A stretch of 64,000 nucleotides of DNA from Candidatus Poribacteria bacterium (GCA_022826805.1 JAJDUH010000024.1:140611-204610), one strand, 5' to 3'. Shown: positions 17,948-26,369, counted from the first letter of the stretch. Made by a program: numbers and translations. The notes: generated by a model from the sequence alone, not told the origin.

Positions 17948-19210
17948 TTAATACTCTCCTTTAAGTGTGAGAGTTGCGATGGTATGCGTGTAGTTGAGGA
18001 AGTCGAGCAACGGATCCATTTCGTTCGTGCGATTTTGTGTAACCTGATAATCGGCGTTGAATGTTAAATACGGATTGAATTGCCAGTTTAATTGCACGTT
18101 CACACCTATCTGTGTATCGCGACGATTTGGGGTATCTTCTGAGATAAGTCCCGTTTCGTCGAGGATTTGCCTACCTTCAAACCGCAACCAGAGCCTAGAG
18201 AGTCGAAGCCGTATCCATCGTCCGGTATCGAGTCGGTAGAATGAGCTCGCTGCTACTTCGGTGCTGAGGAAGTTGAAAAAATCAGCACTGGAGCGATTTA
18301 GAAATAAGTTAACCTCTTCCTGAAACATGATATGTTCAGTTGCTACTTGTATTAGTTTCGCTGAACTGATGTGTCTCCAGTCCATTCGGCGTTCGTTGTC
18401 TTCAAGCCCTGTGATACCTAAGATGAGGTTATTTAGATTGGTTTCGTATCTGCCGTGTTCTATTCCGTATTCGATTTTGCCGAGCACCTGTTTGAGGAGT
18501 CCGAATTGCAAACGCCCGGTCATTTTGTGGCTGTTAGAGCCGATGAGTAGGAAATCCTCTCTGAGTTCCTCGTCATCGTCAAATCGGTGTATCCGTAGAT
18601 TATATTCAAGGATGCGTCCGAAGCGCAGACCGAGTTGCCGTTCAGTGTTATTATAGACATCGGAGGCGCGCACGAAGCGTTGCAACCGATGCGATGCTAC
18701 GAGTGGTGGTAAGTTTGCAACAGGTCGAAAACTGAGTTCAGTTAAGAAAATATCACTGAACGCGTCGAATTCGTTAAGTTTCCCCTCTGCTCCTGTATAG
18801 TTTTCGACTTGAGGGATGTATTGCAATTTGAGTCTGAGTTTATCGGTTACGGGCAAATCCCCGTACAAGTCAACACCGAAGCGGTTAATTAGTCCCGCAA
18901 GTTGTGGATCGTCTTGTCCTGCCAAGCTGCTGGTGTATGGATCTACACTTAAACCGAGTTCAATATGATTGTTGTAGGTATTAGAGAAATGGGAACTGAT
19001 TGTCAGTTCTGCGGGGTCGGTTTCAGAAGTTTCGGGTTCTTGTTGTAATAAACTTTGTCCGAATTCGGTCTGAAGTTGTGCTGAGGCACTTTGAATATTG
19101 TGTAAAAATGCGCTACCTACCCCTTGCGTAAGAACGATGAGAAAAATCCCTACTTTTAATAGCAAGTTTTGGTTCGTAGGTCGCGCCAGAAAGTGAATTG
19201 TTTTTTTCAC
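17948..19210 (-). CDS. Putative outer-membrane beta-barrel protein
   Basis: A 420-residue protein with a signal peptide ending near residue 45 (SAFLHNIQSASA) and alternating amphipathic strands for the rest, ending in LTLKGEY with an aromatic C-terminal residue as in barrel proteins. GTG start with GGAG 7 nt upstream. No family is recognised. Aromatic girdle-like patterns (WIRLRLSRLWLRFEG, LNWQFNPYLTFNADY) support an outer-membrane location. Convergent with the membrane protein gene, 40 bp away. Confidence 0.6.
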   Translation of the reverse strand: MKKTIHFLARPTNQNLLLKVGIFLIVLTQGVGSAFLHNIQSASAQLQTEFGQSLLQQEPETSETDPAELTISSHFSNTYNNHIELGLSVDPYTSSLAGQDDPQLAGLINRFGVDLYGDLPVTDKLRLKLQYIPQVENYTGAEGKLNEFDAFSDIFLTELSFRPVANLPPLVASHRLQRFVRASDVYNNTERQLGLRFGRILEYNLRIHRFDDDEELREDFLLIGSNSHKMTGRLQFGLLKQVLGKIEYGIEHGRYETNLNNLILGITGLEDNERRMDWRHISSAKLIQVATEHIMFQEEVNLFLNRSSADFFNFLSTEVAASSFYRLDTGRWIRLRLSRLWLRFEGRQILDETGLISEDTPNRRDTQIGVNVQLNWQFNPYLTFNADYQVTQNRTNEMDPLLDFLNYTHTIATLTLKGEY

Positions 19211-19328
19211 AAAGACTCCGATTCTATGGTGAGAGATTTTATGGTGAATTTTACAATTACTTGGACACTATCAAGAAGTGCCCAACCGCCCTTTATCATT
19301 TCTTCAGTGTCAAAACCCCGTTCTTTAG

Positions 19329-19367
19329 AATCAACGGTATGAATGCCTTATGGCATTCCCCGGGGGA
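19329..19367. repeat. AATCAACGGTAT-family intergenic repeat
   Basis: AATCAACGGTAT followed by hairpin GAATGCC-ttat-GGCATTC and CCGGGGG. Same family as 4865, 19812 and 63892. Upstream, 19243-19268 holds GTGAATTTTACAATTACTTGGACAC, whose relatives occur at about 9455 and 53704. Confidence 0.7.
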
Positions 19368-19402
19368 TGTAGACACTGCCTATGTTTGTGTCAAAAAAAC
19401 AC

Positions 19403-19431
19403 TTGACTTTTCCTAAAAAAAGTCGTATAAT
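19403..19431 (+). promoter_or_regulatory. Near-consensus sigma-70 promoter
   Basis: TTGACT (19403-19408), exactly 17 bp, then TATAAT (19426-19431). Predicted start of transcription at about 19436-19438. No coding gene follows on the plus strand for several kilobases; a structured RNA region follows immediately. Confidence 0.75.
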
Positions 19432-19435
19432 ATTA

Positions 19436-19720
19436 GCAACTATCTGGACAACGCTCTCACCCTGCACATACCTTGTGCAGGAGTTGTCCGCCACTGTGAG
19501 AGGTGGTGAAAAATAGTTGATAGTGCCACCTATCTAAAAACATGTATCGGTAGCAGTTTACGGGTAAGTTTCGGAGCGGAGGTGAAAGTCCGCGCGTTCT
19601 ATTGCTGCTACCTTCATTTCACTTTTTCTATCCATTTCGGATAGAGGTAGGCGGGGATAGCCAAGAGTTTTCACCTTGATATGCCCGAGGGATTTTTCAC
19701 CGGCGGGGAATCGCCTACTG
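19436..19720 (+). ncRNA. Candidate structured non-coding RNA with pseudoknot
   Basis: Starts where the strong promoter predicts. Perfect helices seen by eye: P1 19437-19443 with 19513-19519; A 19446-19452 (GGACAAC) with 19483-19489; B 19454-19460 (CTCTCAC) with 19496-19502; hairpin 19461-19467 with 19475-19481. A and B interlock as an H-type pseudoknot around the hairpin, inside P1. Downstream: 19549-19556 with 19605-19612 (8 bp) enclosing 19576-19580/19589-19593; 19627-19633 with 19639-19645; 19647-19653 with 19712-19718; and a possible long-range pairing 19505-19514 with 19692-19701 (10 bp). No long open frame with a good ribosome site. I could not match it to rnpB, ssrA, 6S, SRP or a known riboswitch. 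The 3' end is uncertain. Confidence 0.55.
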
Positions 19721-19811
19721 GTGGAGCGGACGTTAGACGGTTGACTCCAAGAGAACACCGCAGCTGCTATGAAGCCGAAGCCCCACGCTTTAGCGTGTGG
19801 GTGCTATCACA

Positions 19812-19881
19812 AATCAACGGTATCTATGCCTGTGGGCATAAACCGGGGTATGAAGCCCGTGTGGTATTCCCTGTATGGCAT
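19812..19881. repeat. AATCAACGGTAT-family repeats between ncRNA and thiG
   Basis: Two adjoining units: AATCAACGGTATCTATGCC-tgtg-GGCATA and CCGGGGTATGAAG with its small hairpin. Just upstream is a hairpin CCCACGC-ttta-GCGTGtGGG (about 19784-19804). Together with the RNA candidate these explain most of the 730-bp gap 19211-19941. Confidence 0.6.
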
Positions 19882-19941
19882 TTATTCTCCACCCTTATCA
19901 GGGCTTGGGGAATGCCGAGTTATCGTAATGTCTACATATTT

Positions 19942-20712
19942 CTATTCAATAATTCCGTCTTGTGGGCTTGAGGCAGTGGCGTAAAGTTTCCGAGGGATAC
20001 GTCCGGCTAAAAATGCAGCTCTACCGGCTTGAACCGCTTTTTTCATTGCTTCTGCCATCAGGACGGGACGATGTGCTTTCGCTACTGCTGTATTGAGCAA
20101 GACGCCGTCACATCCTAACTCCATCGCGATCGCTGCGTCTGATGCTGTCCCAACGCCGGCATCTACGATCAGTGGCACCTGCACAAGGTCGCGAATAATC
20201 TGGATATTATAGGGATTGCGGATCCCCATTCCTGAACCGATCGGTGCGCCTAATGGCATCACTGCTGCACAGCCGAGATCTTCTAATTTCTTACAGGTAA
20301 TCGGATCGTCGTTACAATATGGCAACACCGTGAAACCGTCTTTAACGAGTGCTTCTGCTGCGTTGAGCAACTGTTCTACATCTGGGAATTGTGTCTCTTC
20401 ATCACCGATAACTTCGAGTTTGATGAGCGATGTCTCAAGGGCTTCTCTGGCGAGGTTTGCTGTCAAAATCGCATCCTTTGCCGTGAAACAGCCTGCGGTA
20501 TTCGGCAGAATCGTCATGCCGCGTTCACGCAGGAGTGCGAATAGATTCTCGCCGGATGTATCTGTAAATTTCACACGACGCATCGACACCGTCGCAATTT
20601 CAGCACCACTCGCGGTAATAGACTCCGTCATTATATGGAAATTCGGGTAACCCGCTGTTCCGATGAGTAGTCTTGATGTATATGTCTGGTCTGAGATTTT
20701 GAAGTCTTGCAT
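19942..20712 (-). CDS. thiG: Thiazole synthase ThiG
   Basis: Forms the thiazole phosphate moiety of thiamin from deoxyxylulose-5-phosphate, dehydroglycine and ThiS-thiocarboxylate, in the cytosol. 256 residues, full length. The Schiff-base lysine is Lys98 in IKLEVIGD; other family blocks are [63 protein letters not shown]. It is the last gene of the thiamin cluster and is separated from thiS by a toxin-antitoxin pair. Dehydroglycine would come from ThiO upstream. Confidence 0.95.
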   Translation of the reverse strand: MQDFKISDQTYTSRLLIGTAGYPNFHIMTESITASGAEIATVSMRRVKFTDTSGENLFALLRERGMTILPNTAGCFTAKDAILTANLAREALETSLIKLEVIGDEETQFPDVEQLLNAAEALVKDGFTVLPYCNDDPITCKKLEDLGCAAVMPLGAPIGSGMGIRNPYNIQIIRDLVQVPLIVDAGVGTASDAAIAMELGCDGVLLNTAVAKAHRPVLMAEAMKKAVQAGRAAFLAGRIPRKLYATASSPQDGIIE

Positions 20713-20736
20713 TTTTTGTTTTTTTCAGTGCTAAGC

Positions 20737-21042
20737 CTATTTTTTGTAGAGTGCTACGCCTATCTGCTCAATTTGTTCAACCATTTCAGGGTTACGGATA
20801 TTCTTGAAGATACATAGATCAATAGTATACGGAAGCAATTGATCGTCCAAGTCGTTTGCAATCCGGGATACGAGTATGTGTGTTAGCTCGCTACTGCCAC
20901 GGAGCGTTAAGTCAATGTCAGAACCGTTTTTGTAATCGCCTCTGGCACGGGAACCGTATAGTACTACCTCTTCTAACTGTGGATACCGCCCAAAAACATC
21001 GCGGATTTTTTCGAGCGTCTGGACAGACAAACCGTATTGCAT
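20737..21042 (-). CDS. MntA-type nucleotidyltransferase antitoxin
   Basis: A 101-residue minimal nucleotidyltransferase. The GSX10DXD motif is intact: Gly30-Ser31, Asp42 and Asp44, with the third acidic residue Asp75 in TIDLCIF. In characterised pairs MntA adenylylates the tyrosine of the HEPN toxin and neutralises it. Starts 2 nt after the HEPN gene's stop, with its ribosome site (AAGGAAGGG) inside that gene, so translation is coupled. 24 bp upstream of thiG. Confidence 0.85.
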   Translation of the reverse strand: MQYGLSVQTLEKIRDVFGRYPQLEEVVLYGSRARGDYKNGSDIDLTLRGSSELTHILVSRIANDLDDQLLPYTIDLCIFKNIRNPEMVEQIEQIGVALYKK

Positions 21043-21044
21043 TT

Positions 21045-21470
21045 TTAAGAGTTCCCTTCCTTTTTCAATTGCTGTAGTCGGACGAGCAATCTCTCAAATT
21101 CAGTGAAGTAGGCAGTACGGATAACTATGACAACTTGGGCTGCGGTTTCTTCATCATAAGTATGTGAGGTTAGATTGCGTTTGTCAACCATATCCATCCA
21201 GACTTCGCCGTTTTCAATTAGGTTGTTCCTAAAAGCTTCTCGGGTTGTGTCCCGTGAACCATACAGATTCAGCACGCCTTGTGTTTCAAGGAAGTTCTTC
21301 AAAGTCTTCCAAGCGAGTTCGTGCGTATATTCAAAACCTTGTATCAGTCCTTGTGCTTCTAAGTCTGAAAGTTCCCTTTGCTCCGCAAGTTTGACAGCTG
21401 CATTTAATCGACTAAAAGCCCTTTCAAAGCTATTTGCGCGTTGAATCCAGCGAACTTCTTGGCTTTTCAT
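21045..21470 (-). CDS. HepT/HI0074-like HEPN toxin
   Basis: All-helical HEPN protein of 141 residues from ATG 21470 (a GTG at 21494 is also possible; neither has a strong ribosome site). Belongs to the nucleotidyltransferase substrate-binding HI0074 group. The RX4HXY motif is complete: Arg98, His103, Tyr105, which in HepT toxins forms the RNase site and carries the modified tyrosine. Forms a toxin-antitoxin operon with the following MntA-type gene. Its place between thiS and thiG looks like an insertion into the thiamin operon. Confidence 0.82.
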   Translation of the reverse strand: MKSQEVRWIQRANSFERAFSRLNAAVKLAEQRELSDLEAQGLIQGFEYTHELAWKTLKNFLETQGVLNLYGSRDTTREAFRNNLIENGEVWMDMVDKRNLTSHTYDEETAAQVVIVIRTAYFTEFERLLVRLQQLKKEGNS

Positions 21471-21584
21471 AATATTCTGCTTATAGTTTATCACTGTGCA
21501 TTTTCAATTAGTATAGCATTGTCAAAGTCTGTTTATCAAGAGTTTTTGGTGCCGACTCTCCTGTCGGTTTGCTGTATAGTTATA

Positions 21585-21791
21585 CTATCCCCCTTGGACG
21601 GCGCGGATAATTTCTACTTCACTGTTCTCGCAAAGTTCTGTTGCTTGCCACGCCGTTTTCGGGATGACTTCTCGGTTCACAGCTACAGCGATGCCTGCCT
21701 GCGTGGGGTTCAGTTCTAAAGCGATGAGCAGGTCATAGATATTTAGGTTCGGACGAACCGTTTTTTCTTCGCCATTAACGTGTATCTTCAT
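21585..21791 (-). CDS. thiS: Sulfur carrier protein ThiS
   Basis: 68-residue ubiquitin-like carrier ending in the required Gly-Gly (RAVQGG). The family N-terminus MKIHVNGEE and the VAVNREVIPK segment are clear. Its C-terminal glycine is converted to a thiocarboxylate and donates sulfur to ThiG. No ThiF adenylyltransferase is seen in this window. The gene is 34 bp downstream of thiO, across a GGCACAC-gac-GTGTGCC palindrome (21810-21826). Confidence 0.93.
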   Translation of the reverse strand: MKIHVNGEEKTVRPNLNIYDLLIALELNPTQAGIAVAVNREVIPKTAWQATELCENSEVEIIRAVQGG

Positions 21792-21825
21792 TTTTTTTAA
21801 TGTGGTTACGGCACACGACGTGTGC

Positions 21826-22965
21826 CTATTGCCTTAAAAACCGGTCTAACTGAAACGGAGCGATTGTCTCTGAAGTTTCACCGGTCAGAATCAGCTTGGC
21901 GATCTCATAAGCCGTAATTGGCGTGAGCAGGATGCCGTTACGATAGTGCCCTGTTGCGTATATCAGATTCTCAACGGGTGTTTTGCCGAGTATGGGAGCG
22001 TTGTCTCTGCTGCCGGGACGTAAACCTGCCCATGTTTCGAGGATCGGCAGTTCATAAACACTCGGCACCGCTTCCCATGCGCCGCGCAGGAGTTCAAACA
22101 CACCACCAGCAGTCAAACGTGTATCGAATCCCATCTCTTCACTCGTTGCTCCGACGATGAGCCTGCCATCGGTTCTCGGTACCAGATATACCGAGGTTGA
22201 ATATCTTGCCCTGACAGTGCGGATGACGTTTTTGACCGTAATACCGGCTTCCATTTGCAGTGCCAACATCTGTCCTTTTACAGGACGCACCGGGGGGATG
22301 ATGGTGTCTGGTAACCCTTCGATCTGTGCAGACCAGCATCCTGCTGCAAGAATGAGCGCGTCTGCTGTTTGAAAACCGTCTTGTGTTTGAACACCAGTTG
22401 CGGTTCCGTTTTCTATGACAATTTTTTCAATAGTGCTGTTCTCATGCAACACGCCACCGTACACTTGATAGGCACGCTGGAGTGCCCTTACCATCAGCCG
22501 GTTATCGACTTGATAATCGGTCGCGCAGCGGATGGCTGCAGTCACGCGTGGCGAGAGCACAGACTCAATTTCACGCGCCTCTCGTCCGGTCAACCACTCG
22601 ACGTTCAGCCCTAAATCTTGTTGTGCCGTGTAAAGATGCCGAAGTTGATGTGTATCGTCGGGTTCTAACCCAACAATGAGGGTGCCTTCCACCCGATAGC
22701 CGATGGACAGCCCTCCGTCTGCTTCTAATTCACCAACCCATTGTGGATAACGTGCTAAGCTTTGACTACCCAACTTAAGCAGTTCCGGTTCTTCGCTATG
22801 TGCTTCGGCGAGTGGTGCGAGCATACCGGCAGCTGCCCAGGAGGCTGCCCGTCCGGCTTGCGATCTCTCATAAATGGTGACGGTGGTACCCGCTTTCGCA
22901 AGTTGCCACCCAATACCGAGTCCAATCACGCCGCCACCGATGATAATAATCTTCTTATTTGCCAT
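21826..22965 (-). CDS. thiO: Glycine oxidase ThiO
   Basis: FAD-dependent amino acid oxidase of 379 residues (DAO family) that converts glycine to dehydroglycine for ThiG. The FAD-binding GGGVIGLGIGW is at residues 8-18, followed by YERSQAGRAASWAAAGMLAP typical of ThiO, and C-terminal TWAGLRPGSRDNAPILG and ATGHYRNGILLTP, which hold substrate-binding Arg and Tyr. Part of the minus-strand thiamin cluster with thiS and thiG; the gap of about 190 bp to thiY upstream has no recognisable promoter. Confidence 0.92.
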   Translation of the reverse strand: MANKKIIIIGGGVIGLGIGWQLAKAGTTVTIYERSQAGRAASWAAAGMLAPLAEAHSEEPELLKLGSQSLARYPQWVGELEADGGLSIGYRVEGTLIVGLEPDDTHQLRHLYTAQQDLGLNVEWLTGREAREIESVLSPRVTAAIRCATDYQVDNRLMVRALQRAYQVYGGVLHENSTIEKIVIENGTATGVQTQDGFQTADALILAAGCWSAQIEGLPDTIIPPVRPVKGQMLALQMEAGITVKNVIRTVRARYSTSVYLVPRTDGRLIVGATSEEMGFDTRLTAGGVFELLRGAWEAVPSVYELPILETWAGLRPGSRDNAPILGKTPVENLIYATGHYRNGILLTPITAYEIAKLILTGETSETIAPFQLDRFLRQ

Positions 22966-23157
22966 TTTTTAACTATGGCGGTTTTCGCTCGGTTTTTTTC
23001 GTTGTCAAAAACCGGTTATCGCCTAGCCTTGCGCGTATCTGGAACCTATTATATTCTTCTTTGGTTAGGATCTCTCGCCAACAGGAGACGCGTCTGCATA
23101 CAGATTAATAGCGTAAAAACTTGATTTTCATCAACTCCGCCGATGTGAAGTAAGCGA

Positions 23158-24144
23158 TTATTCTTTTAAAACATTGATGAAGCAATCTGTTGCTTCGACT
23201 GTTTTGGAGATTAACCCTTTTTCGTAGGCGAATTTTGCGAATGCGTTCCACTTTTCTGCGGATTGTACCTGCGTTGTCGCGAATACATCTAATGTATCCC
23301 GAAACGCAAGTTCTTCTAAATCTTTACGGGCATCAGGATTCGCCTTGAAGAACAATTTCAGAGTTTCATCAGGATTTTCTTTCGTGAATTGAATTGCCTC
23401 CTGAATCGCTGTCATCAGTTTTTTAGCAGTTTCTGGATGTTTTTCCAAATAAGCGTCGTTGGAGACAACCACTAACTCGTAATAGTCGGGAATGCCGTGC
23501 TTCTCAAGGGCGAAATAATCGGCTTCTGCCCCTTCAAGTTTCAACTCATTAATCTCGTAGTTCCGAAATGGACCGATCACTGCGTCTATTTGTCCACTTA
23601 GAAGAGAAGCTGAAATATTCGTACTCACGTTTATCAATTCGTAGTCATCTTCTGATAGTCCAGCATTCGCTGCGATCGCATTAAACAGAAGTACGTCCAG
23701 AGGTGCGACCGTGTATCCAATTTTCTTCCCTTTGAAATCCGCTGGTGTCTTAATGCCTGTCTTTTTCAGAAAACTAATCGTGTTGAGCGGGTGTTCTACG
23801 AGTAAGCCGATCGATTTAACCGGTAGAACTTCTTCACTTGCCCGTGCAATTGTGACGCTCTGTTGGTAACTCACAGCGAACGGATATTTTTCAGCCGCCA
23901 CGAGTTTGAGTGGAGCGTCCGGGTCACCCCCCCAAAGGAGTTCGACTTCCAACCCGTGTTTGGCAAACACCTTGTTTTCTTGTGCGACGTAAAGGGGCGC
24001 GTGATCTACGTTGGGGAACCAGTCGAGAAGCAGTGTGACCTTCTCCATTTCGGTTTTCTGGTGACTGTCTGCATGACTGTTAATTTGTCCCATTAAAAGT
24101 ATACCACAACCGATGAGAAACATTAAGCAAATTGCTGTTTTCAT
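23158..24144 (-). CDS. thiY: Thiamin-precursor ABC transporter substrate-binding protein (NMT1/THI5-like)
   Basis: A 328-residue periplasmic binding protein of the NMT1/THI5 family, which in bacteria (ThiY) binds formyl-aminopyrimidine for thiamin salvage. Signal peptide at residues 1-25, then TLLLDWFPNVDHAPLYVAQ, GKKIGYT, and DAVIGPFRNYEI. The frame reaches 24189, overlapping thiX, but ATG 24144 with GAGGAA upstream and a signal peptide directly after is preferred. Follows a TPP riboswitch and thiX, which supports a thiamin role over nitrate/taurine binding proteins of the same fold. Confidence 0.88.
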   Translation of the reverse strand: MKTAICLMFLIGCGILLMGQINSHADSHQKTEMEKVTLLLDWFPNVDHAPLYVAQENKVFAKHGLEVELLWGGDPDAPLKLVAAEKYPFAVSYQQSVTIARASEEVLPVKSIGLLVEHPLNTISFLKKTGIKTPADFKGKKIGYTVAPLDVLLFNAIAANAGLSEDDYELINVSTNISASLLSGQIDAVIGPFRNYEINELKLEGAEADYFALEKHGIPDYYELVVVSNDAYLEKHPETAKKLMTAIQEAIQFTKENPDETLKLFFKANPDARKDLEELAFRDTLDVFATTQVQSAEKWNAFAKFAYEKGLISKTVEATDCFINVLKE

Positions 24145-24178
24145 GAGGATTTCCTCTCTTATTAATTGTTCGATGCAT

Positions 24179-24946
24179 TTACCGAACATCTGACTTGTTG
24201 TATTGGTGCTGCCGCCACGGCATTGCGTACCGCTCCAACAGCGTCATCAATCCGAAAAGACTTAATCCTAAGAGTGTTAGGCAGAAAATAGCGGCGAATA
24301 CAAGTGAAATTTGGAGTTGTCCGTTGGCATACAGCATGAGATATCCGAGTCCTGCCTTCGCTCCGACCCATTCGCCGATAACGGCACCGATTGTGGAAAT
24401 AGATATGCCTATCTTCGCGCCTGAGAAAATGAAAGGCAGTGCCGAAGGGATGCGTACTTTCCAGAGTATCTGCCACCGGGTTGCTCGCAAAATCCGAAAC
24501 AGGTTTACTGTATCTGGATCAGTGGACTTCAAGCCGTCTAAAGTATTTAGCACAATCGCGAAAAACACAATCAGTGCCGCCATAACGACTTTTGAGGCGA
24601 TCCCGAAGCCAAACCACAGCACCAACAGCGGCGCGATCGCAAATACTGGAACCGTTTGTGAACCGATAACATACGGATAGAAGGCTTTCTCCAGCATAGG
24701 GAACTCGAACATCAATATGGCTAACGGGATGCCGATGCTGGTTGCAAGGGCAAATCCGAGAAGCATCTCTTGTAGTGTCACGAGTGTATGTTTCTGTAAT
24801 TGTGCATGTTCCACAAATAGCGTTGCCACAATTTTCGAGGGTGGCGGTAGAATGTAGCGAGGGATATCGAATAGATGCACAGCAGCTTCCCATATTCCTA
24901 ACACTACGAGCAAGATAGCCACAGGCACCAAGAATTTGCTAAACAT
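24179..24946 (-). CDS. thiX: Thiamin-precursor ABC transporter permease
   Basis: A 255-residue inner-membrane permease of the BPD-transport type (SsuC/TauC-like) with six helices and the EAA loop near residues 130-160 (LKSTDPDTVNLFRILRATRWQ, then IPSALPFIFSGAKIGIS). AGGAG lies 10 nt before the ATG. It is the first gene after the TPP riboswitch and is followed by thiY. The ATPase (ThiZ) that such a transporter needs is not encoded here and must come from elsewhere. Confidence 0.87.
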   Translation of the reverse strand: MFSKFLVPVAILLVVLGIWEAAVHLFDIPRYILPPPSKIVATLFVEHAQLQKHTLVTLQEMLLGFALATSIGIPLAILMFEFPMLEKAFYPYVIGSQTVPVFAIAPLLVLWFGFGIASKVVMAALIVFFAIVLNTLDGLKSTDPDTVNLFRILRATRWQILWKVRIPSALPFIFSGAKIGISISTIGAVIGEWVGAKAGLGYLMLYANGQLQISLVFAAIFCLTLLGLSLFGLMTLLERYAMPWRQHQYNKSDVR

Positions 24947-25047
24947 CCGTGTCTGCTCCTTAACGCGAAAAAACCGTCTTCCGTTTTCGGTATAGGGAAC
25001 ATGCCCGTCTGCAGCCTTGGCAGTGCCAAAAGGAAGCGGCTTTGATG

Positions 25048-25123
25048 GTTATCAGTTCTCGGTTCTCAGTTAGGAGGTGTCTGATGTATATCAAAACCTC
25101 TTGTAACTGACGACTGACAACTG
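25048..25123. repeat. Short R1-family repeat inside the thiX leader
   Basis: Arms GGTTATCAGTTCTCGGTTCTCAGTTA and TAACTGACGACTGACAACTG, without the long R1 core. It sits between the TPP aptamer and thiX, so it would be transcribed as a hairpin in the riboswitch expression region. Confidence 0.7.
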
Positions 25124-25128
25124 CGTTT

Positions 25129-25212
25129 GCATATTTCCCTACGCTGGTATGATCCAGATCAGGTTCAAAGGGTGTTTTCTCAGCTCTTAAGCAAGTAAGA
25201 GCACCCCATAAT
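25129..25212 (-). promoter_or_regulatory. TPP riboswitch (THI element)
   Basis: Read on the minus strand the segment contains all conserved blocks in order: GGGGTGC, GCTGAGAAAACACCC, GAACCTGATCTGGATCATACCAGCGTAGGGAA. This binds thiamin pyrophosphate and lowers expression of downstream genes, here thiX-thiY and probably thiO-thiS-thiG. About 180 nt separate it from the thiX start codon, including a repeat hairpin. Confidence 0.95.
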
Positions 25213-25223
25213 GTCACTGAACA

Positions 25224-25252
25224 ATTATAGCATATTCTCCGTTTTAAAGCAA
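25224..25252 (-). promoter_or_regulatory. Promoter of the thiamin operon
   Basis: On the minus strand TTGCTT (25247-25252), 17 bp, TATAAT (25224-25229). Transcription would begin about 25217, just before the TPP aptamer. Confidence 0.7.
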
Positions 25253-25277
25253 TTTCTGAAAAAATAAGCGTTTTTCT

Positions 25278-26339
25278 TTAGTCCATTGGCATTGCGTGTG
25301 CGGGAATTTCGACACCTTGTTCACTCCAGAATTTGTATGCCCCGCGGTGAAGCGGAATAACAAATGCCTTTGGTCCATTTCCTATCGTCATATCTGCAGC
25401 GGCTTGGTTCGTTTGGAGCATCGACTGATGTCCTTCTGGTGAGTAGACGTGCTTTAGGAGTTTGTAAATTGTTTCTTCGTTCACTGCTTTGTTTGAGATG
25501 AGGACTGTTGGCATCACGATGGTCTTCACTGGTTTAACCTTACCTTCGTAGGCGCCTTCTGGTAGAGATCCGGGAAGATAGAACGGGTACTTTTCGTAGA
25601 AGCCGTATTTTTTCGCAGGTGTGTCGAGATCTATCATCCGGATAGATTTGATGGTAGTTAGTTGGATAACAGCGCTGTTTGGGACGCTGACAAGCCACTG
25701 GAAGGCATCCACTTGTCCGTCTTGAAGTGCTTCGGCAGCAGCGGTGCCACCTTTGTAAATCGGCGTAAACTCTCCCCAAATACCTGCTAATTTCGACAAA
25801 CGTTCTAACGTCTGAGCGGTACCGGATCCACTCGCTCCAGAAGCGATTTTTTTACCAACAATGTCCTCAAACTGATGAACGTCACTGTTTGCGAGCGTTG
25901 AAAATTGGTCGTAAGCAATAAAGAGCAATGTCACCATACGGATATTGGTTTTTGGTCCTTCTTCTGCGAAGATTTCCTGTCCATGGTAGCCGAGGTAGCT
26001 TTCAGAGGCAAAGACGACACCAAGCCCTTCTGTATCTTCGTTCACACGTCGCGTGTTTTCGATTGAACCCGCTGAGGCTTCAATAGATATTTTTATATGG
26101 GACTCTTGGTGTGTCAAAACGTGGCTAATGCCGCCTGCAAATTGTGAAAAACTACCGCCTATTACGCCGCCCATAATTGAGAGCCATTCCTTCTCTTGAC
26201 GGGAGGAATCATCACCGGTCGAGACTTTTTCACTTGATTGCTTGTCACTACACCCATAAAAGGCAACTAACACAGCCAATGCAACGAATATGGATATATG
26301 TAGTAAGTTGCGATGTGAAAATCTGTCTTTTGTAAACAT
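25278..26339 (-). CDS. TAXI-family TRAP transporter solute-binding lipoprotein
   Basis: Protein of 353 residues with an N-terminal hydrophobic segment and candidate lipobox AFYGC (Cys ~30), then the TAXI family blocks IMGGVIGGSFSQFAGGIS, ISIEASAGSIENTRRV, FASESYL, GASGSGTAQTLERL and DAFQWLVSVPNSAV. TAXI proteins capture glutamate-like or other organic acids for a DctQM-type symporter. No TRAP membrane subunit lies next to it, so the partner is elsewhere. Located upstream of the thiamin promoter with about 60 bp between. Confidence 0.85.
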   Translation of the reverse strand: MFTKDRFSHRNLLHISIFVALAVLVAFYGCSDKQSSEKVSTGDDSSRQEKEWLSIMGGVIGGSFSQFAGGISHVLTHQESHIKISIEASAGSIENTRRVNEDTEGLGVVFASESYLGYHGQEIFAEEGPKTNIRMVTLLFIAYDQFSTLANSDVHQFEDIVGKKIASGASGSGTAQTLERLSKLAGIWGEFTPIYKGGTAAAEALQDGQVDAFQWLVSVPNSAVIQLTTIKSIRMIDLDTPAKKYGFYEKYPFYLPGSLPEGAYEGKVKPVKTIVMPTVLISNKAVNEETIYKLLKHVYSPEGHQSMLQTNQAAADMTIGNGPKAFVIPLHRGAYKFWSEQGVEIPAHAMPMD

Positions 26340-26369
26340 AGGATTTCCTTTTGCGTTTGTATATTAAAT

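Noticed and set aside
19436..19519. HDV-like ribozyme, because the A-B-hairpin-A'-B' topology is similar
   Set aside because: The P4 stem and catalytic junction between A' and B' are absent (only 6 nt) and the inner hairpin is too long.
19484..19535. GTCCGCCACTGTGA and TGCCACCTA resemble pieces of cobalamin riboswitches, with GGTGAAAGTCC further on
   Set aside because: The blocks are in the wrong order, the GGTGAAAATCC part should come first, and no B12 or related gene follows on this strand.
19570..19770. RNase P RNA, because of GGAGGTGAAAGTCC
   Set aside because: The matching 3' ACAGAA block, the other conserved regions and the expected length of about 350-400 nt are missing.
24960..25217. 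Open frame of 85 codons across the thiamin leader
   Set aside because: It is an antisense-free shadow of the TPP aptamer and a repeat, with no protein features.
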